In this document: piece by piece, positions 7,472 through 16,437 of the stretch | Numbering within the stretch: the stretch's first letter is position 1 | Layout: the number at the start of each line of letters is the position of its first letter | Assembly (NCBI RefSeq): GCF_004310865.1 | Contig: NZ_SIXI01000005.1 | Span: 62,001-126,000, forward strand | DNA length: 64,000 nt | Origin: Aquabacterium lacunae | Lineage (GTDB): Bacteria > Pseudomonadota > Gammaproteobacteria > Burkholderiales > Burkholderiaceae_C | Reading direction: 5' to 3' | The notes under the pieces: model-generated | Told to the model about the DNA's origin: nothing | Database searches by the model: none | Seen by the model: the letters and a program-made list of their open reading frames with translations, nothing else | Program-made: the position numbers and the translations under genes

Positions 7472-8791
7472 ATGGAGGCGTCGTCGGGCCCACAGTCGGG
7501 GCAGCTGACCGGCTGGCGGGGCCATCTGCGCTACGGGGCCCTTGGCTATCCGCTGGCCTTCGTGGCCCTGCCGCTGTACGTGATCCTGCCGGCGCACTAT
7601 GGCGACACGCTGGGTGTGCCGCTGGCCGCCCTGGGCTTCGTGCTGCTGGCCAGTCGCTTGCTGGACGCCCTGGCCGACCCCTTGCTGGGCCTGTGGGCCG
7701 ACAGCCGCCTGGCCCGTGCCAGTGGCCCCTGGGCCGGCATGGCCGTGGCCGCGGTGGTGCTGGCCGCCGGGGTGTGGGCCGTGTTCTTCCCGCCGGTCGA
7801 AGGCACCGGGCCTCGCCTGGTGTGGTGCGCACTCACCCTCACGCTCACGTACTGGGCGTACAGCGCCTGTGCCATCGCCCACCAGGCCTGGGGCGCCCGC
7901 ATGGGCGGTGACGCGCCAGCCCGCGCCCGCTGGGTGGCCTGGCGCGAGGGGCTGGCCTTGGCCGGGGTGCTCACGGCCAACGGCATCGCCACCACCCTGG
8001 GGCCTGCCGTGATGGCGGCCACCCTGAGTGTGAGCCTGGTGGTGGCGCTGGCCCTGCTGCGGCGCGCCCCCCGCCCGCCCTGCCAGCCGGAAAGCGCCCC
8101 GACCCCCGGCTTCACCTGGGCCGACTGGCTCAGCCCCCTGCACAATCCCGAATTCCGCCGCCTGCTGGGCATTTTCCTGCTCAACGGGATTGCCAATGCG
8201 GTGCCCGCCACCCTGGTCATGTTCTATGTGCAGGACGTTCTGCACCAGGCCGAGGCCCTGCCGGTGTTCCTGGGGGCCTATTTCCTGACCGGTGCCATCA
8301 GCGTGCCGCTGTGGTTGCGTGCCGTGAAGCGGTTCGGGCCGTCGCGGGCCTGGGTGCTGGGCATGGCCGGTTATGTGCTGTGTTTCGGCCCGGTGATCAC
8401 CCTGGAGGCCGGTGACGCCACGGCTTACACCTTGATCTGCCTGGCCAGTGGCCTGATGCTCGGCGCTGACCTGACCTTGCCGTCCACCTTGCTGGCCGGG
8501 GTGGTGCAGCGTCAGTCGCTGGCGACTCGGGGGGCGCCCGGCGCATCGCAGCCATCGGTGCCCCAGGAGGGCATCTACACCGGCTGGTGGCAGCTGGCCA
8601 CCAAGCTCAACCTGGCGCTGGCCGCGGGCCTGGCCTTGCCCGCCTTGCAGGCGTGGGGGTACACGCCAGGCACCCAGTCACCCGAAGCCTTGTGGCACCT
8701 CACGCTGGTGTATGGCGCATTGCCCTGCGCCCTGAAACTGCTGGCCGGTCTGGCCTGGTGGCGCTGGTGGGCCCGGGCCGGGCTGGAGTGA
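7472..8791 (+). CDS. MFS transporter, GPH (COG2211)-like
   Basis: This 439-residue protein has about 12 hydrophobic segments. The N-terminal part (YGALGYPLAFVALPLYVILP, then SRLLDALADPLLGLWAD) matches the sodium:sugar-symporter-like MFS branch, with the conserved D-x3-DPLLG in the second helix. Transport substrate is unknown. It is the last gene of the LitR-side rightward run, starting one base after cfa. In similar light clusters an MFS gene often ends the operon, so a lipid or flavin-related substrate is possible but unproven. Confidence 0.82.
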   Translation: MEASSGPQSGQLTGWRGHLRYGALGYPLAFVALPLYVILPAHYGDTLGVPLAALGFVLLASRLLDALADPLLGLWADSRLARASGPWAGMAVAAVVLAAGVWAVFFPPVEGTGPRLVWCALTLTLTYWAYSACAIAHQAWGARMGGDAPARARWVAWREGLALAGVLTANGIATTLGPAVMAATLSVSLVVALALLRRAPRPPCQPESAPTPGFTWADWLSPLHNPEFRRLLGIFLLNGIANAVPATLVMFYVQDVLHQAEALPVFLGAYFLTGAISVPLWLRAVKRFGPSRAWVLGMAGYVLCFGPVITLEAGDATAYTLICLASGLMLGADLTLPSTLLAGVVQRQSLATRGAPGASQPSVPQEGIYTGWWQLATKLNLALAAGLALPALQAWGYTPGTQSPEALWHLTLVYGALPCALKLLAGLAWWRWWARAGLE

Positions 8792-8820
8792 ATGCCGCCA
8801 TGTGAAAGGGCGGAGCGGGC

Positions 8821-8844
8821 AAAAAAAACCCCGCCGAAGCGGGG
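8821..8844 (-). terminator. Rho-independent terminator reading leftwards
   Basis: The stem CCCCGC (8829-8834) pairs with GCGGGG (8839-8844) around a CGAA loop (TTCG when read on the minus strand). It is followed on the minus strand by eight T (8828-8821). On the plus strand no T-run follows, so the signal serves leftward transcripts, although the adjacent MFS gene runs rightwards. Confidence 0.75.
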
Positions 8845-8848
8845 GGCG

Positions 8849-8872
8849 CAAAGAACCTTGCCAAAGAACCTT
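8849..8872. repeat. Tandem 11-mer CAAAGAACCTT x2
   Basis: CAAAGAACCTT occurs at 8849-8859 and again at 8862-8872, separated by GC, giving a 13-base period directly beside the leftward terminator. Confidence 0.7.
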
Positions 8873-9265
8873 TGCATGGCGCTCGACCCTGAGGAGCGCG
8901 TGTTCACAGAGCTTGTTCGGTGTGTGGCCTGATTGTTCTTGGTGGTTCTGCGCCGCGCTCTGTGACGGCTGGCAGAGGCCTGAGGCACACCGCTTGTCTT
9001 CCTCCGATCCTCCCTGTTCCCGTGGTGACAGCAACGGTACTCAATGTAAAGCGACCACCCCCCCGCCCGCATCCCTCTCAAGGGGGGAAGCCCCCAGCAA
9101 GTGGGACGACAGCGGCGTGCATTCCGGCACGAACAGTGCCGAGGCGGTGGGGCCAGCACTCAAGTCGGGGGATGACGCCGCCGACACCCATGTCAATGAT
9201 GGATTGAAGCTTGGGGTGCCGCCCCCATGTCACCCACCAGATCACGGATTTGGAGTACCGTTTCC

Positions 9266-9544
9266 ATGCACATGCTCTACAACTCAGACAACTACGCGGT
9301 GGTCCAGATCGACGTGGTGGCCGAGCAGGCGGCACTCGGTCGTGACGAGTCGTCGCTCACTCGCGGTGGCTACGAGATCGTCGACAAGTTCGCGCGCAAG
9401 GAACTGTTCATCGAAGGCGCACTGGCCGAACAGTTCAAGGAAGGCGTCGATGCCCTCATCGAAAGTTCACCCAGCGTGGAGGAATTCGATGCCTACCTGG
9501 AAATGTATGCCGGTTTGGCGCACCATCCAGTTGTGATGCATTGA
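9266..9544 (+). CDS. DUF3567 family protein
   Basis: This 92-residue protein starts MHMLYNSDNYAVVQIDV and contains LTRGGYEIVDKFARKELFIEG, the hallmark of DUF3567, a small family conserved in Betaproteobacteria with no known function. The start at 9266 has GGAG ten bases upstream; a second ATG at 9272 is possible. It is transcribed alone, with 128 bases to the next gene. Confidence 0.85.
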   Translation: MHMLYNSDNYAVVQIDVVAEQAALGRDESSLTRGGYEIVDKFARKELFIEGALAEQFKEGVDALIESSPSVEEFDAYLEMYAGLAHHPVVMH

Positions 9545-9672
9545 GCATCGAGCGCCCCTGCGGAGGGGGTGAGACATCAAGAACTCCGCACCGACGTCGA
9601 TGTGCCATGAAAGACGTTTGTTCGCTGTGAGGCGAGCGTGGCCTGCAGGGGTCGCGCGCTGCGGGAGCTTGA

Positions 9673-11808
9673 ATGTCCGATTTTGATCTGGCCCCGATGA
9701 TGGCTCGGTCTGCTTTCTGGCTGACCTGGCTGATGGCGGCTGCCGCCCTGTTCCTGCACACGCGTTTGACGGCGCGCATTCGCACATCCGACCGCGACAC
9801 CGGCATGGGCTGGTGGCTGGCGGGTACGCTGGTGCTGGGCACTGCGGTGTGGGCCGAAGCCTTGCTGACGGTGCTGGCTGTGGCCCCTGAGGGCCGCACC
9901 CGGCACCTGCTGGCCCTGGTCGGTGCCGCGTGGGTGCCCGCCGTGGGCGCCGTGGGCGTGTCCCTGTGGATGGGCAGCCAACCCCGCCTCAACCTGCTGG
10001 GGCAGATCGGGTGCGTGGTGCTGGCTGTGGGCGGTTTGCTGATGGGGCCTTATCTGTTGGTCGCCTCCACGGTCTGGCGTCCGGGTGTGGCTTGGGTCTG
10101 GCCCAGCATGGCGGTTTGCGGGGTCTTGATGGCCCTGGCCTGTGCCGCGGTGTGGGTATGGCGACAGTCTCTGGTCGATGCCGATGTGCCCTGGTGGTGG
10201 TGGCTGGCCGGAGCGCTGGGCGCGTCCGCCTTGTTCCGTGCGGCGCAGTGGGCCTTGCTGATGTCGGTGCAGTGGCCCTCAGACGGCCAGTCCATGGGTG
10301 ATCACAGCCTGCCACCCGAAGCCGTGCAGCCCCTGGTCGCTGGCAGCGCGCTCATCATGATGGCCGTGCTGCAGTTGGCCGTGATCCTGGAACAGCGCTG
10401 GCGTTCGCGTGAACGCCAGCTCACGGATTCTCTGGCCCGGGCGCACAGCACCATTGCCCAGGGCAGCCTGACCGACTCACTGACAGGCCTGCCCAATCGC
10501 ACGGGATTTGACGTTGCCTTGCAGCAGGCCGTGCAGCAAGGCGGGCACCGCCTGGCGGTGATGCTGCTCAGCCTGGACGGCTTCCGCTCCCTGCTGGACC
10601 TGTACGGGCACGATGCGGCCGAATCCATGCTGCGGCAGGTGGGCGCGCGTCTGCGCGGCATGTTGCGCACCGAAGACTTGGTGGCCCGGGTGGAGGGGGA
10701 AGACTTCCTGCTGCTGGTCCACAACCTGGGCGACCGTCCAGCCGTGGCGCAGTTGGCTCAGCGTCTGGGTGACCTGGTGCGCCAGCCGCTGGTGCTCGAT
10801 GCAGGTGACCTGGTCCTCAGTGCATCCATCGGGGTGGCCCTGTTCCCCGACGAGCCCCAGCCCGAGCGGCTTGTGCAGCACGCTGGCGAGGCCCTCCAGG
10901 TGGCCCGATCGGGCGGCGGTGCGGCACAGTGCCTGTATGAGCCGGGCATCGATCGGGTGGTCGAGGGCCAGGTGGCCATGCAGCGTGATCTGCGCCACGC
11001 GGTCGAGCGCGGCGAGCTGCGCCTGCAGTACCAGCCCAAGCTGGTGGCCGATTCGGGGCAGCTGGGAGGCGTCGAAGCCTTGCTGCGTTGGCTGCACCCC
11101 ACCCGGGGCTTTGTGAGCCCGGCCGAATTCATCCCCGTGGCTGAACGCTTTGGGCTGATTGGCGAGCTGGGCCAATGGGTGCTGGATGAAGCCTGTCGTC
11201 AGATGCGCGCCTGGATGGACACAGGCCAGGAAATCCCAGTGGCCGTCAACGTCTCCGTGCATCAGCTCCGCCAAGCCGACCTGGCCGAGCGTGTGCAGCG
11301 TTCGCTCGCCCATCACCACGTGCCGGCGCGACTGCTCACCCTTGAGATCACTGAATCGGTGGCCATGGAAAACCTTGACACCTCATTGCGCATGTTCGAC
11401 ATGCTGGCCAGTCTGGGGGTGCACCTGTCGATCGATGACTTCGGCACGGGGTACTCCAGCCTGGCCTACCTGCGCCGCCTGCCCGCCACCCAGCTCAAGA
11501 TCGACCGATCCTTTGTGCGAGACCTGGACGACGGTACCGAAGGCTCCCGCGCCATCGTGCAGGCCGTGGTGCACATGGCCCATGCCCTGCAACTGCGCGT
11601 CGTGGCCGAAGGCGTCGAAACGGAAACGCAGGCCACGCACCTGCGCCAGCTGGGCTGTGACGAACTCCAGGGCTTTTTGTTTGCCCGACCCATGCCGCCC
11701 GAGGCTCTGGTGGCTTGGCAGACCGAGCGCCAGGCGCGCAGCGCCGATGCGGGGATCCGAGAAGCCGTGGGGCGTTCATCGCGTTTCGGTGACCTCACCC
11801 CAGTCTGA
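9673..11808 (+). CDS. Membrane GGDEF-EAL protein, degenerate cyclase, probable c-di-GMP phosphodiesterase
   Basis: The 711-residue protein has about seven N-terminal hydrophobic segments (residues 1-250), then a GGDEF domain and an EAL domain. The cyclase signature is EGEDF at 341-345 instead of GGDEF, so diguanylate cyclase activity is doubtful. The EAL domain looks complete: EAL at 468-470, [25 protein letters not shown] (loop 6), LKIDRSF, AEGVE with E646 and ELQGFLF. It should hydrolyse c-di-GMP, lowering this second messenger. The membrane part may sense a signal. It is followed 14 bases later by a second, degenerate EAL gene. Confidence 0.9.
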   Translation: MSDFDLAPMMARSAFWLTWLMAAAALFLHTRLTARIRTSDRDTGMGWWLAGTLVLGTAVWAEALLTVLAVAPEGRTRHLLALVGAAWVPAVGAVGVSLWMGSQPRLNLLGQIGCVVLAVGGLLMGPYLLVASTVWRPGVAWVWPSMAVCGVLMALACAAVWVWRQSLVDADVPWWWWLAGALGASALFRAAQWALLMSVQWPSDGQSMGDHSLPPEAVQPLVAGSALIMMAVLQLAVILEQRWRSRERQLTDSLARAHSTIAQGSLTDSLTGLPNRTGFDVALQQAVQQGGHRLAVMLLSLDGFRSLLDLYGHDAAESMLRQVGARLRGMLRTEDLVARVEGEDFLLLVHNLGDRPAVAQLAQRLGDLVRQPLVLDAGDLVLSASIGVALFPDEPQPERLVQHAGEALQVARSGGGAAQCLYEPGIDRVVEGQVAMQRDLRHAVERGELRLQYQPKLVADSGQLGGVEALLRWLHPTRGFVSPAEFIPVAERFGLIGELGQWVLDEACRQMRAWMDTGQEIPVAVNVSVHQLRQADLAERVQRSLAHHHVPARLLTLEITESVAMENLDTSLRMFDMLASLGVHLSIDDFGTGYSSLAYLRRLPATQLKIDRSFVRDLDDGTEGSRAIVQAVVHMAHALQLRVVAEGVETETQATHLRQLGCDELQGFLFARPMPPEALVAWQTERQARSADAGIREAVGRSSRFGDLTPV

Positions 11809-11822
11809 TCGTCAGGTGCAAC

Positions 11823-12875
11823 ATGACCTCTCCCGTCTGGTGGTACCCCGCACTGGCCCTGCTGGCCGCTGTGGCCGGCATGTGGGGCGTGATCGCTTTG
11901 CATGGCTGGATCCAGCGTCGCTGGCAACCGTCCACAGTCGATGCGTGCGACACCCTGATGCCGCCCACTGCCCTGGGCACCGACAGCCAGATGCTGGCGC
12001 AAGACCTGGCCCTGGCCGATGACCTGGCCCAGTGCCTGACCCGGGGCGGGGCGGGTCTGTCGCTGCTGTACCAGCCCAAGATGGCAGCACAGGGTCACTT
12101 CACCGGGGCTGAGGCCTTGCTGCGCTGGCAGCACCCCGTGATCGGCCGGGTCGACCCGGGCACCTTTTTGGCTGTGGCTGAGCGTCATCACCTCATGCCG
12201 CGCCTGGGGCAATGGGTGTTGCACGAGGCCTGTCGCCAGATGGCCGAATGGCACACCCAGGGCTGGCGTGTGGGGGTGGCAGTGAACCTGTCGCGTCAGC
12301 AGGTGGCCGATCCCGACCTGCCCCTTCGGGTGGCCCAGGCCCTGGCCCAGCACCACGTGCGCTCCGAGCTGCTCACACTCGAGCTCAATGATGCGGTCCA
12401 CCTGCACGCCCCGACCGTATGGCAGCAGGGCCTGGCCCAGCGACTCAAGGCCCTGGCCCAAGACGGGGTGCGCCTGAGTCTGGACGACGGGCAGTCGCCC
12501 GTGGGTTGGCTGCAGGGGCTGGGGAGCGGCGTGGCGCACGAAATCAAGATGGACGGCCGGTTGCTGGCCGGCGAACCGCCCGACCCTGCGCGTCTGGCCG
12601 ACATCAGCTTGGCCCATGCCGCAGGCTTGCGCGTCGTGGCCGTGGGCGTGGAAGACCCTGCCCTTGCCGAGCGCCTGCGCCAGATGGGTTGTGATGAACT
12701 GCAGGGTTATCTGTTTGCCAAGGCCATGCCGGGCCGTCACCTGGCCATGTGGTTGCGCGAGGGCCTGAGCGCCGACGCCCGGCGCCTGTCTCCCCAGAGC
12801 CTCACGGCCCTTGAGCCCCACCCCATCACCCGATCGGCCACGCAGTCTCGCAGTTTTCCTACAATCACGGGATGA
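11823..12875 (+). CDS. Membrane-anchored degenerate EAL-domain protein
   Basis: The 350-residue protein has one N-terminal membrane helix (about 5-27) and an EAL domain from about 70 onward. EAL (97-99), the Asn motif NLSRQQ, the D221-D222 pair, the Lys in EIKMDG and the Gln in ELQGYLF are retained. Loop 6 (DFGTGYSS) is replaced by DGQSPVGW, and the catalytic-base Glu of AEGVE is V274 (AVGVE). It is therefore probably catalytically dead but may still bind c-di-GMP. Similarity to the EAL domain of the preceding gene suggests duplication and divergence. Its stop overlaps the metH start (ATGA). Confidence 0.85.
   Translation: MTSPVWWYPALALLAAVAGMWGVIALHGWIQRRWQPSTVDACDTLMPPTALGTDSQMLAQDLALADDLAQCLTRGGAGLSLLYQPKMAAQGHFTGAEALLRWQHPVIGRVDPGTFLAVAERHHLMPRLGQWVLHEACRQMAEWHTQGWRVGVAVNLSRQQVADPDLPLRVAQALAQHHVRSELLTLELNDAVHLHAPTVWQQGLAQRLKALAQDGVRLSLDDGQSPVGWLQGLGSGVAHEIKMDGRLLAGEPPDPARLADISLAHAAGLRVVAVGVEDPALAERLRQMGCDELQGYLFAKAMPGRHLAMWLREGLSADARRLSPQSLTALEPHPITRSATQSRSFPTITG
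12860..12865 (+). promoter_or_regulatory. Possible -10 box (TACAAT) immediately before the metH-like start
   Basis: TACAAT ends six bases before the ATG at 12872. If it works as a -10 element, transcription would start at or beside the ATG, giving a leaderless mRNA. No good -35 hexamer is visible 17 bases upstream. Confidence 0.35.
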
Positions 12876-13942
12876 CTGCCCCTTTGCCCATCCAACGCCG
12901 CCCCTACACCCGCGCCGCCCAGCTGCCCGACATCCTGCGTGAGCGCATCGTGGTGCTCGACGGCGCCATGGGCACCATGATCCAGCGCTACAAGCTGGGC
13001 GAGGCCGACTACCGGGGCACCCGCTTTGCCGAGCATGGCAAAGACCTCAAGGGCAACAACGAGCTGCTGCAGCTGACCAAGCCCGAAGTGATCCGCGAGA
13101 TCCACGAGCAGTACCTGGCCGCCGGTGCCGACATCATCGAAACCAACACCTTCGGCGCCACCACCGTGGCGCAAGACGACTACGAGCTGCCCGAGCTGGC
13201 CATCGAGATGAACCAGGTGGCCGCGCGCATGGCCCGCGAAGCCTGCGACAAGTACAGCACTCCCGACAAGCCCCGCTTTGCCGCCGGCGCCATCGGCCCC
13301 ACGCCCAAGACTGCCAGCATCAGCCCTGACGTGAACGACCCCGGGGCCCGCAACGTCGATTTCGACACCCTGCGCCAGGCCTACTACGAGCAGGCCCAGG
13401 CCCTGATGGACGGCGGCTGCGACCTCTTCCTGGTCGAGACCATCTTCGACACCTTGAACGCCAAGGCCGCCATCTTCGCCATCGACCAGCTGTTCGAAGA
13501 CACCGGCGAGCGCCTCCCCATCATCATCTCAGGCACCGTGACCGACGCCTCCGGCCGCATCCTGTCGGGCCAGACCGTCAGTGCCTTCTGGCACTCGGTG
13601 CGCCACGCCCACCCGCTGGCCATCGGCCTGAACTGCGCGCTGGGCGCCACCCTGATGCGTCCCTACATCGAAGAGCTGTCCAAGATCGCGGGCGACACCT
13701 TCATCAGCTGCTACCCCAACGCCGGCCTGCCCAACCCCATGAGCGACACCGGTTTCGATGAAACCCCGCCGGTCACCGGGGGCCTGGTCGAAGAGTTCGC
13801 GCAGGCGGGTTTCCTGAACATCGCGGGTGGCTGCTGCGGCACCACGCCCGAGCACATTGCCGAAATCGCTCGGCGTGTGGGCGGCTACCGCCCTCGTTGC
13901 CTGCACGAAGGTGCCCGCGGCTTTTTCACGGAATTGGCCTGA
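12872..13942 (+). CDS. metH: Homocysteine S-methyltransferase (N-terminal half of split MetH)
   Basis: The 356-residue protein matches the homocysteine-binding module of cobalamin-dependent methionine synthase: [20 protein letters not shown] and [14 protein letters not shown]. Zinc/homocysteine ligand cysteines are present in GLNCALG (C255) and GGCCGTTP (C321, C322). Full-length MetH has about 1200 residues with folate, cobalamin and reactivation modules; these are absent here, and no second half follows. Family knowledge: many Burkholderiales carry MetH split into two genes, so the remainder is expected elsewhere. The start overlaps the previous stop by four bases. Confidence 0.9.
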   Translation: MTAPLPIQRRPYTRAAQLPDILRERIVVLDGAMGTMIQRYKLGEADYRGTRFAEHGKDLKGNNELLQLTKPEVIREIHEQYLAAGADIIETNTFGATTVAQDDYELPELAIEMNQVAARMAREACDKYSTPDKPRFAAGAIGPTPKTASISPDVNDPGARNVDFDTLRQAYYEQAQALMDGGCDLFLVETIFDTLNAKAAIFAIDQLFEDTGERLPIIISGTVTDASGRILSGQTVSAFWHSVRHAHPLAIGLNCALGATLMRPYIEELSKIAGDTFISCYPNAGLPNPMSDTGFDETPPVTGGLVEEFAQAGFLNIAGGCCGTTPEHIAEIARRVGGYRPRCLHEGARGFFTELA

Positions 13943-13961
13943 TTTTTCGCCCTTTGACACG

Positions 13962-13990
13962 TTGACGCGCCGCGGGCGCTTTGCTGCAAT
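13962..13990 (+). promoter_or_regulatory. Putative promoter of the outer-membrane protein gene
   Basis: TTGACG at 13962-13967 and TGCAAT at 13985-13990 are spaced by 17 bases, about 50 bases before the ATG at 14040. Another TTGACA at 13954 has no matching -10. Confidence 0.45.
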
Positions 13991-14039
13991 CGCTGTTCAC
14001 CGGTGGCAAGGGCTGCCGGCGCTCAACTCAGGAGATTGC

Positions 14040-14705
14040 ATGAACAAGCAACTGAACGCGGCGGCCCTGGGCCTGCTGCTGGCCGTGGGAGTGACCGGTG
14101 CCCAGGCCGCCGGTGAGGGTTATGTGGGCGTGGGCTTCCCCGGCGTGTTCGCCGGGTATGCCCTGAGCGTGCACGACAACGTCACGGTGCGGGCCGACTA
14201 CGCCACCCTGGGCAGCCGCAGCAAGGACGGCACCGAAGAGGGCATCAACTACCAGGGCAAGGTCAAGATCGGCCGTGCTGGCCTGTTCGGTGACTACTTC
14301 CCCATGGGCAGCGGCTTTCGCCTGACCGGCGGTGTCACCTTCAACCAGGTCAAGGTGGACCTGAACTCCTCGCTGATCGCCGGGCAGACCTACACCGTGG
14401 GCAACGCCAGCCGCGTGGCCAACGGCAGCGAATTCTTCAACGTGCAGGTGAAATTCCCCGAAGTCACGCCCTTCGTGGGCGTGGGCTTTGGTCACAAGGC
14501 CAAAGAAAAGGGTCTGGGCTTCGCCTTTGACCTCGGCGCCTCCATTGGCAAGGCCAAGGTCAAGGTGGACACCAACGTGCAGAATCTCAGCAGCGGCGCC
14601 ATTTCCCAGGCCGACATCGACGCCGAAACCGCCGAGATCCGCGATGGCGTGGGCAAGATGAAGTTCCTGCCGCAGCTGAGCGTGGCGCTCACCTACACCT
14701 ATTGA
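14040..14705 (+). CDS. Outer-membrane beta-barrel protein of unknown function
   Basis: The 221-residue protein has a clear signal peptide ending VTGAQAAGEG (about residue 23). Alternating hydrophobic/polar strands follow, such as NVTVRADYATLGS, FRLTGGVTFNQVKVDL and VTPFVGVGFGHKA. It ends in LSVALTYTY, with the C-terminal aromatic residue needed for outer-membrane insertion. The layout resembles small OmpW/opacity-like barrels, but I cannot name the family. GGAG lies upstream of the ATG, a promoter sits at 13962-13990 and a strong terminator follows, so it is monocistronic. Confidence 0.75.
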   Translation: MNKQLNAAALGLLLAVGVTGAQAAGEGYVGVGFPGVFAGYALSVHDNVTVRADYATLGSRSKDGTEEGINYQGKVKIGRAGLFGDYFPMGSGFRLTGGVTFNQVKVDLNSSLIAGQTYTVGNASRVANGSEFFNVQVKFPEVTPFVGVGFGHKAKEKGLGFAFDLGASIGKAKVKVDTNVQNLSSGAISQADIDAETAEIRDGVGKMKFLPQLSVALTYTY

Positions 14706-14736
14706 TGCATGGCGCCCTTCGGGGCCCTGCATGCGC

Positions 14737-14767
14737 AAGGGGGGCCAGTGGCCCCCCTTGTCTTTTC
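14737..14767 (+). terminator. Rho-independent terminator after the outer-membrane protein gene
   Basis: A perfect 10-bp stem (AAGGGGGGCC / GGCCCCCCTT, 14737-14746 and 14750-14759) with an AGT loop is followed by the T-rich GTCTTTTCT. Confidence 0.85.
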
Positions 14768-14830
14768 TCTGCCCGTCTCCGTCTTCTCCACAGCAACCGT
14801 TCAACCCTCCTCCTTCAGGCGTGCCCGCGC

Positions 14831-15655
14831 TCAGCCGTGGGCCACCGGGGCCTGCAGGGGCTCGGTGTTCTTGCCACGGCGCAGCAGGCGGCGGGCCATG
14901 CCACCCAGCGGCTTCATGGCCGGCTTGAGCACCAGCTTGGCCACCTGGGGCAGGATCACGCGGAACATGCTGGCCAGGCCCACTTCGGCCAGGCAGGGCA
15001 GCTCGCAGCCGCGCTCCCACTCGGGGTTCATCTGTTCGAAAAAGGCGATGTCGGCCTGACGACGCAGCTCGGGCGTGATCGGCGTGGCGTCCGATTTCAG
15101 GCAGTTGTAGCCGTCACCGAAATCCAGCACCATTTTGTCGCGGTTCAGGAAACCCGGAAACAGCGTGTCGCAGTAGGTTTCCGTGATGCGCTTCATCTCG
15201 GGGTTTTCATGTTCCGGATGAGGGTAATAGTTCGGGAAATTGCGGGTCAGCAGCAGGAAGGTTTTGTAGCCCTTGGAAATCAGGAACCAGTATTGGCGAG
15301 TGAAGGGGTGTTTGAAAGCCTCGATCACCACGCGCTTGACGAATTCGAAATTGATGGCGCGGCTGCCCCAGTATTCAGATTCGATGATGGTGTCGCCACT
15401 GAAAAACCCTTTGACCTTCTTGCCGTCCACGTCCAGGTCATAGATGCCCAGGGTCGAAAAGCCCACGATGGCATGGTCGGTCTTGCGGCGCACGATGAAG
15501 GCGCCCGTCTTGCGGCTCAGATCGCTGACGAACTGCTCCATCGAGGTGTATTCGTAATACCGCGAAAACACGCGGAACATGTCGCGAACGTCCTTGACGG
15601 TGATGTCCTGCAGGGCGTGGTACTGCGTGTAGATCGGGTGCTTGCGTTGTGACAT
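14831..15655 (-). CDS. Conserved protein of unknown function, possibly acyltransferase-like
   Basis: This 274-residue soluble protein is rich in aromatics (FSRYYEYTSMEQFVSD, FFSGDTIIESEYWGS, YWFLISKGYKTF). I do not recognise a named family. The order of a short N-terminal helix, strands around FIVRRKTDHAIVGFSTLG and the central SKGYKTFLLLTRNF is reminiscent of GNAT-type N-acyltransferases, but no acetyl-CoA loop is obvious. The C-terminus (LVLKPAMKPLGGMARRLLRRGK) is basic. The ATG at 15655 was preferred over one 17 codons upstream because the upstream residues look like untranslated leader. It is separated from ybeY by 269 bases and is probably transcribed alone. Confidence 0.6.
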   Translation of the reverse strand: MSQRKHPIYTQYHALQDITVKDVRDMFRVFSRYYEYTSMEQFVSDLSRKTGAFIVRRKTDHAIVGFSTLGIYDLDVDGKKVKGFFSGDTIIESEYWGSRAINFEFVKRVVIEAFKHPFTRQYWFLISKGYKTFLLLTRNFPNYYPHPEHENPEMKRITETYCDTLFPGFLNRDKMVLDFGDGYNCLKSDATPITPELRRQADIAFFEQMNPEWERGCELPCLAEVGLASMFRVILPQVAKLVLKPAMKPLGGMARRLLRRGKNTEPLQAPVAHG

Positions 15656-15731
15656 CGGGGCGACCTCTGTGAAGAAAACTGTCTGGCTTGGGCTCAATTG
15701 TTTCAAGCCGGCTCAGAAACCTTCACAGGGT

Positions 15732-15770
15732 CGCTCCCCGGGGCCCCTTGTTTGCGGGGCTTTGGGAGCG
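15732..15770. repeat. Long imperfect hairpin in intergenic region
   Basis: CGCTCCC (15732-15738) pairs with GGGAGCG (15764-15770), and GCCCC (15743-15747) pairs with GGGGC (15756-15760) inside it. No T-run follows on either strand, so it is not a standard terminator. It lies between ybeY (upstream on the minus strand) and the unknown gene at 14831-15655. Confidence 0.5.
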
Positions 15771-15924
15771 TGAACTATTCACGATTTTCGAAGTGCCCCT
15801 TGATTTTCACGCGGGAAGGGGGATTTTCAAACGCTTGTTCGGCGTGTTACGCATGTTTTGATGCGCGCGCATTTTTGTCGCATGACGCCAGGGTGTGAAA
15901 CCGGTCACAGGCGCCCTGTGCCTG

Positions 15925-16371
15925 TCAGTCGGCGTAGGGGTCACCAAACCCCAGCGCCGCCAGCACCTCGCGCTCGCGCGCTTCCATGGCTTCGGCCTCT
16001 TCCGGGTCTTCGTGGTCCCAGCCCTGGGCATGCAGGGCGCCGTGCACCAGCATGTGGGCGTAGTGCGCCACGAGGTCCTTGCCTTGCTCTTGCGCTTCGC
16101 GTTCGATCACGGGGCTGCACAGGATCAGGTCGGCCATCACCACCGGTTCGCTGGCGTAGTCGAAGGTCAGCACATTGGTGGCGTAGTCCTTCTGGCGGTA
16201 GTCGCGGTTCAGGGCCTGGCCCTCCTCGGCATCGACCAGGCGCACGGCGATCTCGGCGTCGGTGTCCAGCGCCGCCCTCAGCCAGCGCGCCACCTTGTGG
16301 CGGGGCAGGGCCTCTTTGTGGCGCTTGTCGGCAAATTGCAGGCTCAGGGACAGGGTGGGGCGGGCGCTCAT
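15925..16371 (-). CDS. ybeY: Endoribonuclease YbeY
   Basis: The 148-residue metalloprotein has the YbeY motif [11 protein letters not shown], whose three histidines bind zinc. YbeY is a single-strand-specific endoribonuclease needed for 16S rRNA 3'-end maturation and ribosome quality control. It follows phoH by 66 bases on the same strand, the usual ybeZ-ybeY arrangement. Length is normal for the family. Confidence 0.93.
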   Translation of the reverse strand: MSARPTLSLSLQFADKRHKEALPRHKVARWLRAALDTDAEIAVRLVDAEEGQALNRDYRQKDYATNVLTFDYASEPVVMADLILCSPVIEREAQEQGKDLVAHYAHMLVHGALHAQGWDHEDPEEAEAMEAREREVLAALGFGDPYAD

Positions 16372-16437
16372 GCGGTGGGATTCTTGAAATGCTCGTGAAG
16401 CGAAGGGGCGTGCGGTGCGGGCCGTGGCCCAGGCCGG

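Larger units (their letters stand above)
8792..9265. other. Non-coding interval between MFS gene and DUF3567 gene
   Basis: There is no convincing gene in these 474 bases. The interval holds a leftward terminator (8821-8844), a tandem 11-mer (8849-8872), a GGGGG-AAG-CCCCC palindrome around 9083-9095 and a short GTGC/GCAC hairpin near 9117-9130. Short leftward open frames exist but carry no recognisable protein family. The presence of a terminator without a matching gene suggests an unannotated leftward RNA. Confidence 0.6.

Noticed and set aside
8575-9159. Minus-strand frames of 118-194 codons between the MFS and DUF3567 genes
   Set aside because: They overlap the MFS gene end and a terminator hairpin, lack a ribosome site and show no family resemblance; an RNA is a better explanation of the terminator.
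12700-12871. Search for a SAM, SAH or cobalamin riboswitch before metH
   Set aside because: The upstream DNA is coding for the degenerate EAL protein and leaves no leader for a riboswitch.
15732-15770. Hairpin considered as terminator of ybeY
   Set aside because: No T-run follows on either strand and it lies 155 bases past the ybeY stop; kept only as a structural repeat.
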